DNA of 31,304 bases from Scybalocola_A sp900557175 (lineage in GTDB: Bacteria; Bacillota; Clostridia; Lachnospirales; Lachnospiraceae), in contig CALADH010000020.1 in NCBI GenBank assembly GCA_937890745.1, positions 1 through 31,304 on the forward strand, in the 5' to 3' direction. The translations under genes and the position numbers were made by a program. The notes under the pieces are model-generated. The model made no database searches. It worked only from the letters and a program-made list of their open reading frames with translations, and had not been told where the DNA came from. Position 1 is the stretch's first letter, and every line of letters begins with the position of its first letter. Shown here piece after piece: positions 7,742-14,102 of the stretch.

Positions 7742-8965
7742 CTATGCTTCACAAATATAAGTAAATTCATCATTGGCAAGACGAACCTTGACGCCGTTCA
7801 TTAAAAGATAGTTTTTGCCCGGCTCAAGACGCTCGTCATTTAAGTAAGTGGCATTTGTCGAATAATTATCACAAATATAATATGTATTATCTACGTTATG
7901 AATAATTGCATGCATACGGCTCACTGCCGGATTATCACTGAGCATATAATCTGCTCCCGGAATTTTTCCAAGCTTAAATTCATCCTTATCAATCGTAATA
8001 ATTTCCTGATTCTTTGAGCGCACAAGATACGGATATTTCTTTTGTTCAACCGGCACTTCACGGATGGCTATCTTCTCATCGTCCGCCTGTACCGGCGCCT
8101 CTGGCATCTCCCCGGCCTTTTCTTCCGTCTTTTCTTCCTCCGGCTCTGTAATTTCAAACGAAATATCAGGAATTGCTTCCTCAGCTTTAGCCTCATGCTC
8201 ATCAAGCATATCAATGCCGGAAATTGAAAGATCATCCACATTCATCTTTTCTTCCTCTTTTTGAGGCAGCTGTACATCCGGCATAGCCTCCTGCACCGGC
8301 TCTTTGACTGCAAAAGCCTCTGCCTCCTCGTCCGCAGCCGTGACCGCAGCCACTTCTGCCGCTGCCGCCTTTGCCATCGCAACAGCCCCGTGTGCTGTCA
8401 TACGGCTTAAATTTTTCTGACTGTCCCTAATATCTGCAAGCACAGCCGGAAGCGCGTCAATATCAAGCACTTTATTTTTATTAATATATGTAATCAGCCG
8501 TCCGACATAATCCAGATTTTCCATCTCGTCGTAAACGGCATTGGCGAGTATCTCTTTAATAAAAGCTTTCAGCGGTCTGTACATCAGTCCGTGGTCTGTC
8601 GCCGGCACATAAATAAATGTAATCTCCTGCGTATCCTTATCTACAAGAACCAAATCCGCATCATACATCATATACTGAGGATTGATGCCGCTCTCTATAA
8701 AACAAAGTTCCGCATCAATTAAGCGCTCGATCAGATAAAACAGCTTTTTCTGGTTCATTCCTAAAGCCATATACTTTCTGAGCGACATCTTATTTGTAAT
8801 ATTATAGTAAAAAACCTCATTATCAAACTTTCCCTCAGCAAAAAGGTTCTTATCCTTTTTCAAAATACGATACGCCTTTTTATCAAAGTCTGAGCCCTCA
8901 TACAATTCAAACATTAATGTTGTTTTAAAAGGCTTTTCAGTTACATTAAATTCTTTAATATTCAT
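7742..8965 (-). CDS. FHA-domain protein with an N-terminal DUF6382-like region
   Basis: This is a 407-aa cytoplasmic protein. The N-terminal 190 residues (NIKEFNVTE..., with YMMYDADLVLVDKDTQEITFIYVP in the middle) look like the DUF6382 region found before FHA domains in Firmicutes; that match is from memory. A low-complexity acidic linker rich in A and E (about 195-310) follows. The C-terminal FHA domain (about 325-405) has the phosphothreonine-binding pattern: LGKIPGADY, SRMHA and NYSTNATYLND. It should bind phosphothreonine peptides, which implies a Hanks-type kinase elsewhere. Start 8965 has AGGAG 8 nt upstream. The longer frame to 9001 lacks a site and overlaps the preceding small gene. 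The FHA call is firm; partner and process are unknown. Confidence 0.85.
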   Translation of the reverse strand: MNIKEFNVTEKPFKTTLMFELYEGSDFDKKAYRILKKDKNLFAEGKFDNEVFYYNITNKMSLRKYMALGMNQKKLFYLIERLIDAELCFIESGINPQYMMYDADLVLVDKDTQEITFIYVPATDHGLMYRPLKAFIKEILANAVYDEMENLDYVGRLITYINKNKVLDIDALPAVLADIRDSQKNLSRMTAHGAVAMAKAAAAEVAAVTAADEEAEAFAVKEPVQEAMPDVQLPQKEEEKMNVDDLSISGIDMLDEHEAKAEEAIPDISFEITEPEEEKTEEKAGEMPEAPVQADDEKIAIREVPVEQKKYPYLVRSKNQEIITIDKDEFKLGKIPGADYMLSDNPAVSRMHAIIHNVDNTYYICDNYSTNATYLNDERLEPGKNYLLMNGVKVRLANDEFTYICEA

Positions 8966-8990
8966 TGTGAATTCTCCTCTTGTCCGTTGT

Positions 8991-9131
8991 TTATTCTGCA
9001 TTAAACAGGTTATAGCCCAAAATCACACAAAAAATGATGATACATATGCTCAAAAGGCTTGCCCGCATAAACAGCATCGCCGTCATTCCGGCGGCAAACC
9101 AAAAAAGTGTGTACCCGCATACCCGTTTCAC
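8991..9131 (-). CDS. Small 46-aa membrane protein of unknown function
   Basis: An open frame begins with GTG at 9131 and ends with TAA at 8991, 25 nt before the FHA gene. The product starts MKRVCGYTLFWFAAGM and continues with a long hydrophobic stretch (SLLSICIIIFCVILGY, residues 25-40), ending NLFNAE. It would span the membrane once or twice. A stop codon lies nine codons upstream in frame and no ATG precedes it, so the start is GTG. A GGGGG run sits 7 nt before it and a closer GGAG only 1 nt before it, so the ribosome binding site is not ideal. The Cys-Gly-Tyr, Trp and Gly-Met pattern recalls short membrane proteins common in Lachnospiraceae, but I cannot name a family with confidence. Position between GerW and FHA genes suggests co-transcription. 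Confidence 0.65.
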   Translation of the reverse strand: MKRVCGYTLFWFAAGMTAMLFMRASLLSICIIIFCVILGYNLFNAE

Positions 9132-9199
9132 ACTCCGGCCCCCGTTTTGCTGTCTTTATATAGCTTATGCTGTTTAGTAAAAACATTGCCTGTCTTATA

Positions 9200-9592
9200 T
9201 TATTTTTCCATGCGCTCTACAACGCTGTCTACAACTTCTTTTGTATCATCATCTGTGTCCTTGCCTTTAAACTTTGCAACAACATCGGGCACCATATCAA
9301 TCAGCTTTGATACAACATCCTGAGAACGGCTGACCGGCACCATCTTAATACCGTCATCAGAAATCACAAGAACTGCCGCCGGACTCATCTTTCCTCCAAG
9401 TCCGCCTGCCGCGCTGCCTTTTTCCGCCTTATCCCATGCACCGGCGCCGACACCAAATGAAACGTCAATTAAAGGCACAATAATCTTATCCTTAATATGC
9501 ACAACATCACCGACAACCGTTTTTGAAGACATAAACTTATCCATCCCGTCAAACATGGATGCCACCGTTGTACTTAATCTATTCTCTGCCAT
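9200..9592 (-). CDS. gerW: GerW/YtfJ-family sporulation protein
   Basis: The 130-aa protein has the family features: the phrases KTVVGDVVHIKDKIIVPLIDVSFGVGAG and GGLGGKMSPAAVLVI, and a variable C-terminal tail rich in D and K. In Bacillus, YtfJ/GerW is a spore protein needed for normal germination with some nutrients; its molecular activity is not established. It overlaps the end of the DUF2953 gene by 14 bp. The same pair (ytfI-ytfJ) is found in Bacillus, so both genes are probably translated together. The start has AAGGAGGAAG upstream within the DUF2953 gene. A spore-former is consistent with the SASP gene to the left. Confidence 0.92.
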   Translation of the reverse strand: MAENRLSTTVASMFDGMDKFMSSKTVVGDVVHIKDKIIVPLIDVSFGVGAGAWDKAEKGSAAGGLGGKMSPAAVLVISDDGIKMVPVSRSQDVVSKLIDMVPDVVAKFKGKDTDDDTKEVVDSVVERMEK

Positions 9593-10622
9593 AATCTTCC
9601 TCCTTTACAGCTTTAAGCTCTGACAAAATTCTTCTTAAATCTTTATTTAATACTATTTTAATGCTTGTCGCCGCCAATGTAAATGCCCTAATTCGTCCGG
9701 ACAAAAAAAGCTTTGTTTCAAACACTTCTTTCTCAAAATCCGGGGCAATCTTTAACGATTTTGCATACATCGGATAGAAAACAGCGATCCGTCCAAGCAT
9801 CCGTCCTGTCTTTTCCGGATCATCCATACCAAAATGAATCCACCCTTCTATTTTCCGCGGCAAAATATGCCGTATAAGTTGAAGCACAGACCGTTTTAAA
9901 AAGACAAAAGCCGGGCGGTTTCTATCGGAAAACAAAATATCCATCACTTTGTCCTTTTTCCTGCAAATCGCCGCCACTTTCTCAAAAATTCCCTTAAAAA
10001 ACGTAAAAATCTTTGTTTTCAGGCCTGCTGCCTTTGCCACAAACGCATTCAGCCGTTCAGAAAAAGGTCTTCTTTTTTTAGTATGTTCAACTATTTTTTC
10101 TTCATTCTTTTTTTCTTTTTTTTCACCGCCGGACACAGCTTTTTTATCGCAGGCTTCTTCCTTATCCGGCTTTTCCTCCAAATCGGCATTTCCTGACGGC
10201 AGCTCTTTTTCCGACAGACGCTCTTTTTCCGACGGCAGCTCTTTTTCTGACGCTTCCTGCTCTGTGCTTGACATCGCTTTTTGCGTTCTGCTCTTTTTAG
10301 AATCAGCTTCTTCCTTATCCGGCTTTTTTTTCTCATCCTTTTTAGGCTTTGCCGTATCAATAATCGGAATGCCAAACAGGCGCACGCGGAAGCTTCCTTT
10401 ATTTTCCCCGGCATCACCATCATAAGCGCCCAAAACACTTACCGCACGGCCAAGCCATGTAACCTGTCCAAAGGCCTTTATTTTTTTATCAATGTAACTG
10501 CCTCTGACTTTGTATCTGACCGGCACAAAAAGTACAAGCAGAATAAAGAGCAAAGCAAGGCCGAGCAGACATAAAAGGCCGATACCGATAATTTTTAAAA
10601 TAAGCAAAATAATATGTAACAT
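9579..10622 (-). CDS. DUF2953 (YtfI-like) membrane-associated protein
   Basis: The 347-aa protein has a strong N-terminal membrane segment (residues 3-33) followed by PVRYKVRGSYIDKKIKAFGQVTWL, typical of DUF2953. The C-terminal part (about 220-345) contains IHFGMDDPEKTGRMLGRIAVFYPMY and a final KIVLNKDLRRIL. Between them is a highly charged linker (about 95-180) made of E, K and S, including repeated SEKELPSEKERLSEKELPS. The linker makes it longer than Bacillus YtfI (about 225 aa). Its function is unknown. It overlaps gerW and follows the 103-aa gene after 12 nt, so it lies inside a tight operon. Confidence 0.82.
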   Translation of the reverse strand: MLHIILLILKIIGIGLLCLLGLALLFILLVLFVPVRYKVRGSYIDKKIKAFGQVTWLGRAVSVLGAYDGDAGENKGSFRVRLFGIPIIDTAKPKKDEKKKPDKEEADSKKSRTQKAMSSTEQEASEKELPSEKERLSEKELPSGNADLEEKPDKEEACDKKAVSGGEKKEKKNEEKIVEHTKKRRPFSERLNAFVAKAAGLKTKIFTFFKGIFEKVAAICRKKDKVMDILFSDRNRPAFVFLKRSVLQLIRHILPRKIEGWIHFGMDDPEKTGRMLGRIAVFYPMYAKSLKIAPDFEKEVFETKLFLSGRIRAFTLAATSIKIVLNKDLRRILSELKAVKEEDYGRE

Positions 10623-10634
10623 CTGATCTTCCCC

Positions 10635-10946
10635 TTAATGTCTGCTGAAATAACCGGTGACATCAAAACCGCCGGTTTCTTTATAAACATCATAAATTAT
10701 TGTGCCGGCAAGCTTCATCGCCTCATTTTTAGTTCCCGCAATGCCAATGACTGTTCTCGGCTTTCTTCTCAGAAACTTTAACTTAAGCTGCTCTCCCGGA
10801 ATAATATCCATAAGATTTTCAGAATTGTCCGGCAGTGTGATACAGTAATAGCCAACTGCAAATTTTTTATATTTAAGTTCATATGTTACTGTGCGCTTTA
10901 AGTCTCCCAGCGATTCACCCCAGTATGCATTTTTGTGAAGCTTCAT
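10635..10946 (-). CDS. Conserved hypothetical protein, 103 aa
   Basis: I do not recognise this family. The protein starts MKLHKNAYWGESLGDLKRTV and has no signal or membrane segment. The C-terminal half (FLRRKPRTVIGIAGTKNEAMKLAGTIIYDVYKETGGFDVTGYF) reads like a compact alpha/beta domain. I chose the ATG at 10946, which has GAGGGG 6 nt upstream. An ATG two codons earlier abuts the Shine-Dalgarno, and the most upstream start would overlap the preceding gene. It begins 10 nt after the 463-aa gene and ends 12 nt before DUF2953, so it is almost certainly co-expressed with both. Confidence 0.75.
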   Translation of the reverse strand: MKLHKNAYWGESLGDLKRTVTYELKYKKFAVGYYCITLPDNSENLMDIIPGEQLKLKFLRRKPRTVIGIAGTKNEAMKLAGTIIYDVYKETGGFDVTGYFSRH

Positions 10947-10956
10947 ATACATCCCC

Positions 10957-12348
10957 TCACTCTGAATCATCATCCTCCATCATCTCCCGGATCAGCGCCA
11001 CAGATGCGGCTTTTTCAGACTTATCGGCACAGGAGGAAAGGCTTGTCACAACATAGTCGGTAAACTCATCTATATTATCAAAAACTACCGGAAGTTCACC
11101 GAGAAGCTGTGCCATCTGAGCCCGCTTAACCATTCTGTCTGTTCCCGAAAGCAGTGTCTCATAATGATTTTGAAGCTGGATTGTCTTTGCATCAATCCAT
11201 GCTGCATCAACCGAAAAATAAGGCTGTCTCTTTTTTGTCTGGTTCAGCGCGCCCTCATTAAATATGCTACAGCAGCTATACAGGCTGTTATACATACCAT
11301 TTAAAGCGAGTCCGTCAATTTGTACTGGATAAAGTGTCACAATTTCATAAAATGCATTTTCTAAAAGCATATGCTCGCCTGTAAGCTTTTCCTGCTTCTT
11401 AGTAAGCTCTGTCAATAGCCCGACAATATCTTCGTCCGGCGTCAGAAAACTTCCCTTTGCTTCCGACTTTAAAAATTCTTTAATAACAAGCTTTGCTTTC
11501 TTTGTGTCCGGAAGCTCTGCCAGCACATAATTTTGCGTCAGCAGGTAAATAAACAGCGGATTAATCAGTTCGGCAAGATAAAGTCTTGGCATAAGCGCGT
11601 CCGTAATAACATCCGCCGTTTCAGAAAATGTTGCCATCGCCTTTTTACAGCCGTCTTCATCAACGGCTTTTAAATCCACCGCTTCAAAAGTCTGCGCTGC
11701 CGCATAAAGCGTTTCCTTATTTGGATTTAATATGTCTGTTGTCAGCGGATGCACAACATTCGTCAAATATTCAAAAAACCGCTCTGCCATATCATTCCGC
11801 ACACCTATATAGCAGGCACAGCCCTTCTTTACCATATCCATAAAACGCATCATCGTCATCCGCACCGGAAGCTCGCCCATCACCATCTGGATGCACTCAT
11901 TAGAAATGACAGCATCACCCATATCAACAAACTCCCGCACCTCAGCCGCGAAGGCTTCTTCATCTACAGGCGCCGCGTTTTTAAAACTGTATTCAATACG
12001 GTTAAAAATATGCTCATAAACTTGAAAAAAATAAGTATATGCCTGCATATCGTGAATTTCCTCAATCACCTGCTTCCTGATGGAATCTATTGTATTGACA
12101 AGCATTTCCATGTCTGCATTCCCGTCTAAAAATACAGCCTGCAAAACAGCGGTGATTTCATCAAGCTTCTCCTTACATACCGCGTCGCTGCTCTCCCTGA
12201 TTTCATCATAAAATTGTGTCACATTCATTGCAAGCTGATAAGCAGCGATCCTATTGTATGAACCTGCAAGCATATTGCCGTAAAGCGACAGATTCTGTTC
12301 AAGATTATTGCCTTTTTTTAGTGATTTAATCAAATTGTTAATATCCAA
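10957..12348 (-). CDS. Conserved hypothetical all-helical protein, 463 aa
   Basis: I do not recognise the family. The product is predicted mostly helical and soluble, with no signal peptide, membrane span or metal motif. Notable phrases are DMQAYTYFFQVYEHIFNRIEY (about 100-120) and a very acidic end (REMMEDDDSE). The predicted start is TTG (LDINNLIKSLKKG); no ATG lies upstream before an in-frame stop, and only a weak AAAGG site about 15 nt away is present. The true start could be internal. It follows the rhomboid-like gene after 81 nt and precedes the 103-aa gene by 10 nt. Neighbours suggest an envelope- or spore-related role, which is inference only. Confidence 0.75.
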   Translation of the reverse strand: MDINNLIKSLKKGNNLEQNLSLYGNMLAGSYNRIAAYQLAMNVTQFYDEIRESSDAVCKEKLDEITAVLQAVFLDGNADMEMLVNTIDSIRKQVIEEIHDMQAYTYFFQVYEHIFNRIEYSFKNAAPVDEEAFAAEVREFVDMGDAVISNECIQMVMGELPVRMTMMRFMDMVKKGCACYIGVRNDMAERFFEYLTNVVHPLTTDILNPNKETLYAAAQTFEAVDLKAVDEDGCKKAMATFSETADVITDALMPRLYLAELINPLFIYLLTQNYVLAELPDTKKAKLVIKEFLKSEAKGSFLTPDEDIVGLLTELTKKQEKLTGEHMLLENAFYEIVTLYPVQIDGLALNGMYNSLYSCCSIFNEGALNQTKKRQPYFSVDAAWIDAKTIQLQNHYETLLSGTDRMVKRAQMAQLLGELPVVFDNIDEFTDYVVTSLSSCADKSEKAASVALIREMMEDDDSE

Positions 12349-12393
12349 CTTAAAAATACCGTGCCTTTCTTAAAAGTTTCCTGTATATGGCAA

Positions 12394-12417
12394 CAGACAG
12401 CCTGTATTTGCTGTCTG
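12394..12417. other. 8-bp hairpin between rhomboid-like and 463-aa genes
   Basis: CAGACAGC and GCTGTCTG form a perfect 8-bp stem with an 8-nt loop. No T-run follows on the minus strand, so it is unlikely to be an efficient terminator. It may be an mRNA processing or stability element inside the operon. Confidence 0.5.
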
Positions 12418-12429
12418 ATGTCCTCTCAT

Positions 12430-13335
12430 TTACTGTACATGGGTATGTGTAAATAAATGTTCATTACAATATTCATAATTACCGTTGCATTTTGAGCAAT
12501 AGCGGAATTCTAACGTATCATCATCAAGCTCTGTCCGTCCGCAGACTGCACACCTGTGTCTCGGTACAATCTTTTTGCTTCCGGCATGTCCCGACGGCGC
12601 GCCGCCATAGGAAGGTCCCGTATATGCCGGCCCATTCTGTGATGCTCTGTTTTGTTCACCTTTGCGCATATTCCGCTCAAACTGATGACGGCGTATATAC
12701 TGATACGGTGAATGTCTGTCCCTCATAAATGCAAAGAAATAGAAAATAAAGTTAATCATCGCAAGCACAATGGCAATACATACCGCATAATTGCCTCTCA
12801 TAAGCGATGATACGAACTCGTACACAAGCATCAGTCCGTAAGCATAGCCAAGCCACTTCATCTTTATCGGGATAATGAAAAAAAGAAGCATCTGCATATC
12901 CGGAATAATTGTGGCAAAAGCAAGAAACAGTGACATATTAATATAAAATGTATCTAAAAGATAAACATGTCCTGTCACAAGATAAATAATAATCGCGCCT
13001 AAAACTGTACCGAACACGCCTGTGAAATAGTACAGGTTAAAGCGGAATGCGCCCCACACCTTTTCAAGCGTGCTTCCCAAAAAGTAGTAAAGGTACAATG
13101 TAAATATAAAGAAAATAGGATCTGTACTCGGCGATACAAGTAAAAATGTAAAAATACGCCATATCTGTCCCCTAAGAATTGCACTGGCATCAAGCGCAAA
13201 ATAATAGTAATAAACCTCAGGCGCTGTCCAGTGAAGTATAAGCCCTAACACATAAAGGACAATAATATAGCGCATAAGATTCGGAATCGCAAAACGTCCA
13301 ATCTTCCTTTCCAGTTTATCAATCCATCTGCCCAA
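12430..13335 (-). CDS. Rhomboid-like membrane protein with C-terminal zinc ribbon, probably not a protease
   Basis: The 301-aa protein has about six hydrophobic segments (residues 20-205) in a rhomboid-like layout. It includes RGQIWRIFTFLLVSP (55-69), the loop motif found before TM2 in rhomboids and Derlins, and LGSTLEKVWGAFRFNLYYF. The catalytic GxSG serine motif is absent (the matching segment reads YINMSLFLAF) and I see no histidine in the last span. It therefore looks like a rhomboid pseudoprotease or Derlin-type protein. After a G/S/P-rich linker, a zinc-ribbon-like tail has CAVC (262-265), CSKC (280-283) and CNEH (290-293). The start codon is TTG with GAGGTG 5 nt upstream. It is the first gene after the strong promoter at 13503-13531 and a structured leader. 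Confidence 0.75.
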   Translation of the reverse strand: MGRWIDKLERKIGRFAIPNLMRYIIVLYVLGLILHWTAPEVYYYYFALDASAILRGQIWRIFTFLLVSPSTDPIFFIFTLYLYYFLGSTLEKVWGAFRFNLYYFTGVFGTVLGAIIIYLVTGHVYLLDTFYINMSLFLAFATIIPDMQMLLFFIIPIKMKWLGYAYGLMLVYEFVSSLMRGNYAVCIAIVLAMINFIFYFFAFMRDRHSPYQYIRRHQFERNMRKGEQNRASQNGPAYTGPSYGGAPSGHAGSKKIVPRHRCAVCGRTELDDDTLEFRYCSKCNGNYEYCNEHLFTHTHVQ

Positions 13336-13496
13336 TTCGTCACCTCATTTTATTTGTATAGTTATATCCGCATGCCGGCCAAAGGCACACCGATACTTTT
13401 GCAGGTCTTAAAGTTCCCCACATACCGTCATCTCCGGCCGCCGAGCTTAAAGCCATCCGCCGGCATATGCGGCATCAGAACTTTAAGACCTTGTAT
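13336..13496 (-). promoter_or_regulatory. Structured 5' leader with two alternative folds (candidate RNA switch)
   Basis: From the predicted start near 13496 the leader is about 160 nt. Fold A: a perfect 14-bp stem between 13478-13491 and 13403-13416, continued inside by a 9-bp stem with two G-U pairs between 13461-13469 and 13419-13427. Fold B: segment 13459-13472 can instead pair with 13368-13379 (12 bp with a 2-nt bulge), which lies just upstream of the Shine-Dalgarno at 13341-13346. Both folds use 13461-13469, so they exclude each other. I do not recognise a known riboswitch class. No U-tract follows, so control, if any, would be at translation. Confidence 0.55.
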
Positions 13497-13502
13497 CATT
13501 AC

Positions 13503-13531
13503 ATTATATTAAAGCCTTTGTTTCTTGTCAA
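13503..13531 (-). promoter_or_regulatory. Perfect sigma-A promoter of the rhomboid / GerW / FHA operon
   Basis: On the minus strand TTGACA (13526-13531) and TATAAT (13503-13508) are separated by exactly 17 nt. Both hexamers are full consensus matches. It lies just beyond the stop codon of the LysM gene. Confidence 0.88.
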
Positions 13532-13557
13532 TGTTTCCGCACAAGTTTCACCTTAAG

Positions 13558-13935
13558 TTACTTTGACACCGCTGCTTCAGGCAGACAGACGCGCGTGCCT
13601 TCCTGCAGCAGCGGCGGTTTAAATTGTGCATTACACGCCTCAAATGCCTCAAGGCTCACGTTATGCGCTTTTAAAAATTCCGACAGCTTCTGCGTTCTCT
13701 CAAGCACAATATAGCGTTTGTCAGGAAGCATACCGGCACGTATCGGAATACATATTTTCTCCCCAACCTTAAGATTATAAATATCGGCATCGGGATTGGC
13801 GTCAAAAATATCCGAAAGCGGCACATCGTACATTTTTCCGAGACGGTAAAGTGTATCGCCGGCAGTGATTGTATGCACAATTCCGCGGCAGGCCATACCG
13901 CTCTGCATGACAAGATAGTCCTGATAATAGTTCAT
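13558..13935 (-). CDS. LysM-domain protein, 125 aa
   Basis: A clear LysM domain (residues 19-63) reads IVHTITAGDTLYRLGKMYDVPLSDIFDANPDADIYNLKVGEKICIP in family pattern. LysM binds N-acetylglucosamine chains of peptidoglycan or spore cortex. A second, weaker LysM-like repeat follows (about 73-118: KRYIVLERTQKLSEFLKAHNVS... LQEGTRVCLP). There is no signal peptide, so it may act in the mother cell, as spore-coat LysM proteins do, or be non-classically exported. The start ATG has GGAG 7 nt upstream. It has its own promoter and ends just before the promoter of the next operon. Confidence 0.85.
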   Translation of the reverse strand: MNYYQDYLVMQSGMACRGIVHTITAGDTLYRLGKMYDVPLSDIFDANPDADIYNLKVGEKICIPIRAGMLPDKRYIVLERTQKLSEFLKAHNVSLEAFEACNAQFKPPLLQEGTRVCLPEAAVSK

Positions 13936-13964
13936 AAAATACTCCTTCGTTTTCTTTATTCGCT

Positions 13965-13994
13965 ATTATATTCACCCGGCAATTCAAATGTGAA
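13965..13994 (-). promoter_or_regulatory. Promoter of the LysM gene
   Basis: On the minus strand TTCACA (13989-13994) and TATAAT (13965-13970) are 18 nt apart, about 30 nt before the start codon. Confidence 0.6.
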
Positions 13995-14040
13995 ACTACA
14001 TATTTATATATGCATTTATAAAAATTTCATTGTTTAAAGG

Positions 14041-14069
14041 TTGTCTTTTAATTTTTTTTATTGTATAAT
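14041..14069 (+). promoter_or_regulatory. Promoter of the activase-like gene
   Basis: TTGTCT (14041-14046) and TATAAT (14064-14069) are separated by 17 nt. The -10 is perfect and lies about 33 nt before the start codon. Confidence 0.75.
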
Positions 14070-14102
14070 TACGTGGATTTCACTAAGGAGGCGAAAGAAT
14101 AG

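Noticed and set aside
9949..10425. 158-aa plus-strand frame rich in S and F
   Set aside because: It is the antisense of the E/K/S-rich linker of the DUF2953 gene, with no ribosome binding site.
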